Under the pieces are notes generated by a model. The model ran no database searches, was not told the DNA's origin, and saw only the letters and a list, made by a program, of their open reading frames with translations. A DNA stretch of 64,000 nucleotides, taken from assembly GCF_963678635.1 (NCBI RefSeq), contig NC_087063.1, forward strand, positions 19,613,220 through 19,677,219. Direction: 5' to 3'. Of this stretch, positions 56,721 to 64,000 are shown one piece after another. The stretch is from Symsagittifera roscoffensis (lineage: Eukaryota; Xenacoelomorpha; Acoela; Convolutidae). Position 1 is the first letter of the stretch, and the number at the start of each line of letters is the position of its first letter. The position numbers were made by a program, and so were the translations under genes.

Positions 56721-57747
56721 TTAATAATGAAAACCTTGCGAGTAGTTATATGACTGCTGGTTACGATTCAGGTTAAGGTTATAATTACTATCACAGCCCC
56801 ATGAGTTGTTGTTGAAATTATTTTGACCAGTTTGTCGGCCATGACCAGTTTGTCGGCCATATGGGTGCATGCGATTGTTACTATAGGGTCTATTGGTAGA
56901 CCTATAAACATTTTTATGTTGATAATTGGAAAGCGATTTTTGGTTGGAATTTGCTTTTTCAGTATAATCAGTGGCTGTTTTTACCCTCGGGAGTTTACTT
57001 GAGTGTTTGAACACGTATGAGCCGAGGCAATTACGCAAGAATGGTATACCTAATTCATCATTCAGGTGTATAGTGTCAAAATATAAACTCTGATAGCTCT
57101 CCAAGCTTTTGATGTTTGAGTTTAGATTTAGCACCTCAAATCCCGTTGTCGAAGATACATTTCATTCAGAAAACTATTATAATGATCAATTTTGTCATTA
57201 GCATCATCATTGTTAAGTATTGGTGGTATTTCGCAAAAAAAACAATCGAACCTGGTGAAAATTTTGCAGTTATTAAAGCGATAAGTTCTTCATATTTGGC
57301 GCTAAATTCATCAATCGTTGAGTAAATTTTTTTTAAGATGGAGTTTGTCCCATCTTGGATTATCACACACTTAAGTTTTTTTTCACTATATTGGTCAAGG
57401 ACTTTTATTTTCTCCTCAATGGAGCTACCCCTGTATGCATGAACAATCGTATCAATGTGGAAAGTTTCAGTTTTTACCCTACCAATTATACTTGAACCCA
57501 AAATCAAGTTTACACACTCCTCTGGTACAGGAAAAGGCGAAAAGTTTCTCACATTTTTTGATACTTTTTTTGCTTTCGTGGATGTTGACTGTAATTTGCC
57601 ATCCTTGTCTGCTTCCGATGTTCTCTCAATAAACTCCATTATTTTACGATAATCTTCCTTTTGGTCGTACAAATCGGAGTAAATCTTGTATAATGCAGAT
57701 TTTTGAAGTCCATTAAATTCTTCTTGGCTAAGTTGTTTGCTTGACAT
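56721..57747 (-). pseudogene. LINE ORF1 with SGNH esterase domain, frameshifted
   Basis: The ATG at 57,747-57,745 opens a frame to 57,166 with a helical N-terminus, then VNLILGSSIIGR (nucleophile block), YRGSSIEEK (Gly block) and VIIQDGTNSILKK (Asn block). After a frameshift near 57,150, the 57,134-56,721 frame supplies DTIHLNDELG (Asp-x-x-His block) and an Asn/Gln/Tyr-rich tail. ORF1 proteins with esterase domains are known from CR1-type LINEs, where they bind RNA. All four catalytic blocks are recognisable, but they lie in two frames. Confidence 0.8.
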
Positions 57748-58604
57748 GGTTAAAATGGATGCAAATGACTGGTAACTGGAAGGACAGTAATTGATAATGA
57801 CTTCAGATCCTGTATTTCTGCTAAATAATTTAATTACAGTGCTGAGATAACTATCTTTTTCTGCAAATTAATTTCCTTTGTCTGCAGTATAACTTTCTTC
57901 TGCAAATATAATTTTTTTTCCTTTTCCAAATTCATTTTGTTCGCTCGTCTGATTCAATCTAGCAATGACTACCTGTTTTTCTGCTGATAAATATGTTCTG
58001 CTAGAAATAACTTTTTTCTGCAAAAAAATTTCTTTTTCTGTCGAATAATTTTTCGGTAAAACAGTTTTCTTTTTCTGTTGAATAGCTATAATTTTCTTTT
58101 TCTTCTAAATTGTCTTTCTGTAACTGTCTTTTTCTTTTGCCAAATTCGGTTTTTTAATACAGATTCTCAAATAGAGCATGTATGGAATTTTCCAAAATTT
58201 TAGGGGTTTGATAATATAATGCACGGATGTTTTGTTTTTATTCGAATAAATTTTCTAGTTCAGACTAATCTCTATGTTATCGACCGTATTTTTGTTTTTA
58301 GAGAATTTTCATTTAGTGTTTGAAGGTCAGAAAGATCAAGGGCAAAAATAATTAAAAAAAGAGCAAAAAAAAGCCGACTGATTTCTAGCTGTTATATTTT
58401 GGTCGGAAGTATTTAATGTTTAAAGGTCAGAAAGATCAAAGGCGAAAATAATGAAAAAAGAGCAAAAAAAAGCCGACTGATTTCTAGCTGTTATATTTTG
58501 GTTTTTTAATGTTGTTACTTTGCTTAAAATGCTTACGGGTGCACATATATATGGTTTTTATTTCCACTTTCATTCTTAATTCGATGATTTTTCTGATATA
58601 ATAA
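57748..58604. other. LINE 5' region and T-rich spacer between giant copies
   Basis: Probably LINE 5' untranslated sequence plus flank. From 57,855 to 58,140 TTTTTCTG-like words recur irregularly. 58,311-58,410 is repeated at 58,411-58,500 (key phrase GAAAGATCAA, then AGCCGACTGATTTC). No gene recognised. Confidence 0.55.
58311..58500. repeat. 100-bp tandem duplication
   Basis: Two units of 100 bp, differing at a few positions (ATTTAGTGTTTGAAGG versus ATTTAATGTTTAAAGG). They lie 105 bp from the LTR of giant copy 2. Confidence 0.85.
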
Positions 58605-59490
58605 TGTAACATTCGCCCAAATACTACACAGCGACGGAGCGTAGAAAAAGTACCTATTAACGACTGGCAGGCGTCAGTTACCTTAATCCTACTCGCTTTT
58701 CACCGTCTCGACCTTGCCAGTTGATTTTCTGGTCTGTCTAGGGCAAAGTAAAAAGTTACCATTTTTAGGCCATCAGTCAAACGACTTTTGATCAGCTTTC
58801 GTTTACATGCGAACACAACCACATAGCTGAGTCTCGGATCCTCAGACTACGTGATTGTCATTAAAAACACGGCTAGAACAACCTATTTTAACATGTTTTT
58901 GTGTGACAGTTCTATATTAAATCCATTGGAGATGGATTGACCCTTTCCTCTTTCTAGCTACTCATATTCTAAAATATCAAGTTACACCGGTGTTAATTTA
59001 AAGTTTCACGACATCCAAGTAGCTATACAGTCAGTTTTATACAGTCCCTTTACATAAAACAGTCTCTGGGGGACCAAGCGTCCGCTCCCGTAATATTCCT
59101 GCGATAACGCTCTTATCTCTTCTAATTTGCGTCCCGGGAGGGTTCCGTGGAATATTCCTTCCCCACCGAAGCTTCCTTCTCCACTAATATCCGCTGATAA
59201 GGGTCTTATTGTGTTTTGTTGCCACGATAAGAGGCTTCGTGTTTTTCGTCTCTTGTGCGACCGTTTTTCACAATATTTGTCGTTGTTCTGATTTTTTCAG
59301 GTTTCTTGGTCAAATTGGCCGTTTTTCGTATTTCTGAGAAATATCAACTTGAAAATCAAAATTTTAAAAAATAGAAAATATCAGAATACTTCGACCCTCC
59401 TTTCAAGCACTTTTTTGCTGTTAAGGCCTTTTCTCTCTGATTCGTGCTTCGTCGGAAGGTTGCGCTGTGCCAATCTGGCAGAATGGCACA
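58605..59490 (-). repeat. 3' LTR of giant element copy 2
   Basis: Plus strand starts TGTAACATTCGCCC and ends CAGAATGGCACA, the reverse complement ends of the copy 1 LTR. Length about 886 bp with scattered substitutions and small indels. The adjoining TACTCCCCGGACA (59,491-) is the polypurine tract on the minus strand. Confidence 0.92.
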
Positions 59491-60237
59491 TACTCCCCGG
59501 ACAGTCCCCATCAGTGTCCCTATTGATCGCATAACACCGGGTTATCGTCAAGTAGTTATCCAGTTTTCTGTGATCAATCTTACAAATCGCATAAGAAAAT
59601 GAAATTTATCTACCCCACCTCAACTCACTACGTGTTCACAAATGGCATCGTACTACATCTCACTGCCTTTTAACATTTTCACAAAATTTGCACCATGAGG
59701 AGTGTCCTAGATAAAATTTCTTTTCTGACTACTTATGTCGTCTTGCCATAAAACTTCTTTTCGCTCTTTGTGATTAAAAAGTTGGGACGTGGCTCGGCCA
59801 CGCACCCGTTAAAATTAACTTAACGTCACTCACCAAGTATAATCAGTTATTTATGCGGTCCTTTCAATATTAAAACTAAGAAACTCTGTGGCTAGGAAAG
59901 TTATTGAGTTACCCACCCTTCTCGAGCGAGTTTACTCAATCTTACCATGTCGCCACACAGTGAAATTGTGTCTTACACAGGTTAAAAACTTCAATCGTGT
60001 TTAAATAGGTAAATATACTCACCTATGTTCTATATATACATAAATAAATAGTCATAACTAAAATTTCTTTGTCAACAATTTAACAATTGTAACAATTTTC
60101 AAAGTTTGGTTTGACCAAACTAAATCAAAACAAAAAGTTTAACAAGTTCAATAATCAAAACTTGGTTGATTGGTTCAAGTTTTAGCACACAAAGACAATC
60201 AAGTTTTCTCTCCTTCTCTTCTCTTCTTTGTTCATCT
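59491..60237 (-). other. 3' untranslated region of giant copy 2
   Basis: Counterpart of 54,597-55,337. It carries the same palindrome at 60,005-60,026 and an extra stretch near 59,905-59,930 (GAGTTACCCACCCTTCTCG) not seen in copy 1. Confidence 0.7.
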
Positions 60238-62877
60238 TCATTCCATCACTTCTCCATCTTGATCTTCAGCTTCGCTGTCTTCCAATACTTTCTCCAGCAT
60301 GTCCATGGAGTTGCGGGCCGTGCCCCAACTCTCCTGTTCCAACAGCCTCGGTTTGCAACAAGGTAGCAAGTCAACATTAACCTTTTGCTCCCGGTTCCTG
60401 CAAAAGCTGTTGTGAAGACACAGGCTCACGTTTCGTTCTATGTCAGCTCTTAAGACCTCTTTCTTCTCATCTTCAGTTAAACAAGGCGCTCCAGCTACTC
60501 GCTTCACCGCCGTGGTGACCGCGTTTCTGTGCGTCAGGAATGCTCTCTTATAGGCTCCTGGTCCTATATCTAGCTGGAAAGATTGATAGGCTTCCGTGTT
60601 CCTTGACATGTGACGCTTCGCGCATTCATACATCCATGATGTCATCACTGCACGGAACCAAGGCATCAATCTTTGCCTTGACCATATCCTTTCAATGGTT
60701 TTAGGTATTCTCAGAACCTTGCAGGTGGTTCTGAAAAGATCCAATTCGCGACTCATCTTCACGTTGCTCAGCTGCTCAGGAGTCGGCACGGCCGTCTCCT
60801 GTTCACTTGTGTCCGCGTTAGCCTCCAGCCATCTCACCGCCAGCATGGCACTAACCACCACAATTGACACCTGTTGATTCTGATCGGGCAACCCCGTAGA
60901 GTATAACTCCTCCACGTCCCATACTAGCATCAGATTCCCGCGTTTGGGGTACCACAACGTCTGCGCCAAGCAGTGGCAAGGATACTCCCCATGGGTTCTC
61001 ACTATGTTCCTTCGGGTCCGATACCCTGAGGCTCCCAGCAACGGTTCCACCTCCATCAGAATTCTGTGTAAGTCGTCTTTCTCTTCTATGGTGGGGAATT
61101 CAGTGGGTAACGCTCCACTCACTTTCTGCTTCTGAAACTCACTCACATTGCCTTCGTTTAATCTCAGAAACTCTTCACCCACTACGTCTTGCAACTCGCC
61201 TTCAGATCTCTTCGGGACTGCCCGAAAGATCTTGGCCAATAAATCATATGACCTCTCCGACATTCTGGCCAACCTTACGCATTTTGGCACAGAGAAAAGT
61301 TGGTCAATCAACACCTGCTGTGTCCTTGCATCCATCACCACCATGTGTGTAGGATATCTACTACTGCAATATGGTGCGGAGCTTGAACCCACCAGATATT
61401 TTGAACCAGTCGGTTTATGATAGGCCTCACTATCTTTCAGATTCATCTTGTTCTCCAGAGCTTCTCTCCAGCCTCCGATCTTCTGCTCCGTTTGCAATGC
61501 TCCAGGGAATACTTCCACGCTGAGGGACGTCACTAGCTCATGGGCACACTCCAGGCGCTCAAGCGATTTAATCGAACTCGTCATGCTACAAAATCCCAAG
61601 GCTGTGATCAAGTTTACATCCGTCACCCCATGACAGTCCGCGACCAACTCCATACCACTCTTATCCGACATGCTCAATCTTCCGTACAATCGTGCCAGTT
61701 GCCGATGCTGCTCGCTCAGCGTAACCAGGCAGTGTCCCAGGTTACAAACATGTCCTTCCATCCCACTATGTTGAGCCAAGCATGTGCGTTGCTTCAACCA
61801 ATTGCTCGATGGACCTTCCTCGGACAGCTCCGTGGATGGGTTGCTCTTCCGCTTCGTCAACCTCGTGGCCAGCAGATGATGTATCATGGCCTGATCATGC
61901 AAACTCGCGTCATCATCTAGGTCTAACGTGATATCCGCCGTCATGTCCCAGATTAAACCGGCGTTAGGATGAGGACACCAAGAAGGCTTCATGAGTTCCC
62001 ACATCGTCACTAGACTGGTTTTCAAGGGACCATCCCAAGAACCACAATCAAAACTCACTTGCCCCTTTAGCTCGGGAACCGAGGGTTCGACCACTCGTTC
62101 TTCCAAGATAATTCCCAGCTTGGGTTGTTCCACCATCAGCATTCCAGTTTCTTTAATACGTTCAACCCAGAAATTGAGTACTATGACTTGCTCATAGTCG
62201 AAGTACGCTTCCCTGGCTTCTTCATTCACGAAGGGATTATACGCCATCCCCGGTATGCCAGACACATATTGGAACGACTTCAGTTTCCCTAGTGTTGCAA
62301 ACTCTTTTTGTCCTTTGACTGCTTCAATCAAATCCCGGCTCACTTTCAATTCTTTGTTGGAATATCTTCTCACCTCTTCCAACTTACGATAGCTCTCCAT
62401 GTCATTCGACTCCTTGTTTGGTACAGTCAACGGCATGTCCTGATATTGTTCCAGGAGTGCCCTAAGGAAGTTCTTTTCGCAATCAACTCCCTTTTGCCGA
62501 ATGATCTTTATACATTCTCCCAAAACAGGAGTGGGGATACGATCCACCACGAACCTGACAAAGCAAAGGGCATCCTTACGCTTAGCCCATGCTATCGCAG
62601 AATCGTCTATAGAAATCAACGCTCGCCGAGCTTCCATCAACTCCAGCTCCTGTTCCCGTGATTTCGAATCCTTACTGGCTTCATACTCCGCCCTCTTGAT
62701 GCCCATCAAGCACCAAGCCAACCGTAACTGCAGATCAGTTCTCATGCGAGGGTGAGCCAGGTATGCTGTCACCGTCGCAGGTGCATGCATCGCCTCGTCG
62801 AAGTATCTCTGGAGGGCCGCCCTCCAGGAGACTTCTAGTAGTTTTTCCAATCCGATTTCGTTCGCTTCAGAGGACAT
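60238..62877 (-). CDS. Large accessory protein, intact C-terminal ORF (copy 2)
   Basis: An 879-codon uninterrupted frame starting MSSEANEIGLEKLLE and ending in an acidic tail. Copy 1 (51,940-54,594) encodes a closely similar protein in four broken frames. The ATG at 62,877 is internal to the copy 1 protein, whose homology extends upstream, so the original start is earlier and a frameshift near 62,880 has cut it. Composition is that of a folded cytosolic protein, with several Trp, Cys and His positions kept in both copies (CPHPNAGLIWDM, CHCLAQTLW). No signal peptide, membrane helix or known motif. Function unknown; position makes it an element-encoded accessory or structural protein. Confidence 0.7.
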   Translation of the reverse strand: MSSEANEIGLEKLLEVSWRAALQRYFDEAMHAPATVTAYLAHPRMRTDLQLRLAWCLMGIKRAEYEASKDSKSREQELELMEARRALISIDDSAIAWAKRKDALCFVRFVVDRIPTPVLGECIKIIRQKGVDCEKNFLRALLEQYQDMPLTVPNKESNDMESYRKLEEVRRYSNKELKVSRDLIEAVKGQKEFATLGKLKSFQYVSGIPGMAYNPFVNEEAREAYFDYEQVIVLNFWVERIKETGMLMVEQPKLGIILEERVVEPSVPELKGQVSFDCGSWDGPLKTSLVTMWELMKPSWCPHPNAGLIWDMTADITLDLDDDASLHDQAMIHHLLATRLTKRKSNPSTELSEEGPSSNWLKQRTCLAQHSGMEGHVCNLGHCLVTLSEQHRQLARLYGRLSMSDKSGMELVADCHGVTDVNLITALGFCSMTSSIKSLERLECAHELVTSLSVEVFPGALQTEQKIGGWREALENKMNLKDSEAYHKPTGSKYLVGSSSAPYCSSRYPTHMVVMDARTQQVLIDQLFSVPKCVRLARMSERSYDLLAKIFRAVPKRSEGELQDVVGEEFLRLNEGNVSEFQKQKVSGALPTEFPTIEEKDDLHRILMEVEPLLGASGYRTRRNIVRTHGEYPCHCLAQTLWYPKRGNLMLVWDVEELYSTGLPDQNQQVSIVVVSAMLAVRWLEANADTSEQETAVPTPEQLSNVKMSRELDLFRTTCKVLRIPKTIERIWSRQRLMPWFRAVMTSWMYECAKRHMSRNTEAYQSFQLDIGPGAYKRAFLTHRNAVTTAVKRVAGAPCLTEDEKKEVLRADIERNVSLCLHNSFCRNREQKVNVDLLPCCKPRLLEQESWGTARNSMDMLEKVLEDSEAEDQDGEVME

Positions 62878-63057
62878 TACCGTGCCGTATTATTTCCGAT
62901 TTAAGTTTGAATTCTCCGTAAGCTCTTTCAGATATTCCTGCATGGCTCGCTTCTCGCTCCAAGCCATCAGGTGCCCTCTCGCGGAGTTTCTCGCTTTCAA
63001 CATCTCCACATAACTTCCTGCTGGATCTCCCATGTGGACCGATTCCGGCACAGTGAC
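62878..63057 (-). pseudogene. Frame-shifted junction in copy 2 accessory ORF
   Basis: The residues expected from copy 1 (around 51,765-51,940) are encoded here in a different frame (partly 63,061-62,867), so an indel lies on each side of this short stretch. Confidence 0.6.
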
Positions 63058-63936
63058 TCAACTGTACTCGACCACGTCGAGTTGTCCTTCCAGCTTCAAC
63101 TTGGCTATGTTGGTCCGCGAGGGCCTGTAATCTTCAAGTCCTCCAGATCCACATTGACTGATGATCTCCATTTCTAATTTAGTGTCTGCCAGGGTTCGTG
63201 CTGTTTTCTTTGATCTTACGGCAGTCGTGGTCAGACCTGCCAAGAGCATAGGGGGTATCAGATTCTCTTTTTCTCCCACTGTCAGTGTTGCACCGTCTCC
63301 TTGCCCGCTCTCGCCTGAACGACCTGCGCTCGTTAAAGAAGTCACCACTGCGCTGGCTCTCGACTTCACCACTCTCGGGTTCATGTCTCGACTTCCTGTT
63401 TTCCCTTTTAGTCGCTTCAGCCCCTTCCTGGCTCGTATGACAGGTAATTTCTTTGCGACTTGCTGATCATCGGCACTGTCTTCTGTTACTGACTCGGTCA
63501 GAACATCCGACTCCATGGAGTTCACTATTTTCTCCAGGACCTCACGCATGATGGGTTGGTTCAATCCCACCTTCATTATGGACTGCGTCCCACATCGCCT
63601 TATCACGTCCCATGACCTTTCCATGAAATTCACTCGGCTCCAGGTTGTTCCTGTCTTGCCTTCTAACTCACCTTGATATCTCTCCCATTCCTCTTCCGGC
63701 AGCGTGCTCAGGAAGGATACCCTCATTGATTCTTCGATTTTTCTCCTCCTTGGTGACTCATGGAGCAATTTCTGCGGATCCCTGCTTCGGCATTCTCTCG
63801 CCTGGCTTATTGGGTCTATCGGGGATAAGTCGGCCGACGCCTCCTTTGTAGGGGACATGAAATACGATGGCGTCATTAGCAATAGACTCCCATCGACTTC
63901 CCCATCGTCGTCTTCACTAAACCGGTATTCTAGCAA
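63058..63936 (-). pseudogene. Accessory protein middle segment (copy 2)
   Basis: A 292-codon frame beginning with the acidic run EYRFSEDDDGEVDG and continuing through basic and Ser-rich parts to TNIAKLKLEGQLDVVEYS. It joins what are separate frames in copy 1 (50,880-51,066, 51,008-51,565 and the start of 51,574), showing that those breaks arose in copy 1. The frame is truncated downstream by a stop at 63,058-63,060. Matching sequence continues from 63,937 to the window edge. Confidence 0.6.
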
Positions 63937-64000
63937 GTCTCTCTCTAACGCTCCCAGATCCGTCTCACCCGGTTTTCCCGTCTTTCCCTCGGTATCGTTA

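Larger units (their letters stand above)
58605..64000 (-). mobile_element. Giant element copy 2, opposite orientation, runs off window
   Basis: From its 3' LTR (58,605-59,490) through the 3' untranslated region to the accessory ORFs, this copy mirrors 50,880-56,212. It is diverged but readable and leaves the window inside the acidic accessory segment. Flank before 58,605 reads ATATAATAA, unlike the LINE flank of copy 1, so it is a separate insertion rather than a simple palindrome of copy 1. Confidence 0.9.

Noticed and set aside
56213..58604. The 58,605-64,000 arm as a simple inversion of copy 1
   Set aside because: The arms are diverged, have different frameshifts and stops, and different flanks outside the LTRs.

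Overview
The window reads as repeat-dominated nuclear DNA of an invertebrate animal. Every recognisable coding stretch belongs to a transposable element: three Ty3/gypsy-type LTR elements or remnants, a BEL/Pao-like integrase relic, a CR1/jockey-like LINE, and two copies of a very large Ty3/gypsy-type element. I recognise no host gene and no rRNA or tRNA gene. The phylum cannot be fixed from the sequence; AT-rich flanks and T-rich splice-acceptor-like sites fit many invertebrates.

Left part (1-20,320). An unknown broken ORF and a GAGCGGTTTT foldback repeat are followed by gypsy element A on the minus strand: 3' LTR 2041-2465, then integrase, RNase H, RT, protease and Gag up to a truncated 5' LTR at 7610-7837. 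A 5,186-bp segment (about 3504-8689) is repeated in tandem, almost identically, at 8690-13,875. Older minus-strand remains follow: an RNase H scrap (element B, 7838-8689 and its copy), an LTR-bounded degenerate gypsy element C (13,984-17,288), a BEL/Pao integrase relic (17,639-18,478) and a PHD-finger-like scrap.

Middle (20,321-26,750). A satellite of six monomers of 1.06-1.09 kb. The later monomers alternate A-B-A-B, giving a higher-order period of about 2,180 bp.

Right part (27,880-64,000). A minus-strand LINE is split in two. Its endonuclease and RT lie at 27,880-32,371. Its esterase ORF1, a 2A-like motif and the start of its endonuclease lie at 56,213-57,747. Between the halves sits a plus-strand giant LTR element (32,372-56,212, about 23.8 kb). 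It has a 3.1-kb leader full of ACCCTCC/GGAGGGT words, a broken gag-pol (two zinc knuckles, protease, RT, RNase H, integrase), then an accessory module: a macro domain, a coiled-coil protein, a complete SGNH hydrolase, and about 6.7 kb of unrecognised coding sequence. Part of the LINE and the 5' LTR was then duplicated in tandem (1,787 bp). A second copy of the giant element (58,605 to beyond 64,000, minus strand) faces the first tail to tail. It preserves as an 879-codon ORF what is broken in copy 1.

The most novel content is the giant element: Pol-adjacent macro domain, SGNH hydrolase, repeated polypurine-tract-like motifs inside pol, and a motif-saturated leader. Both copies are mutated, so these are relics rather than evidently active elements.
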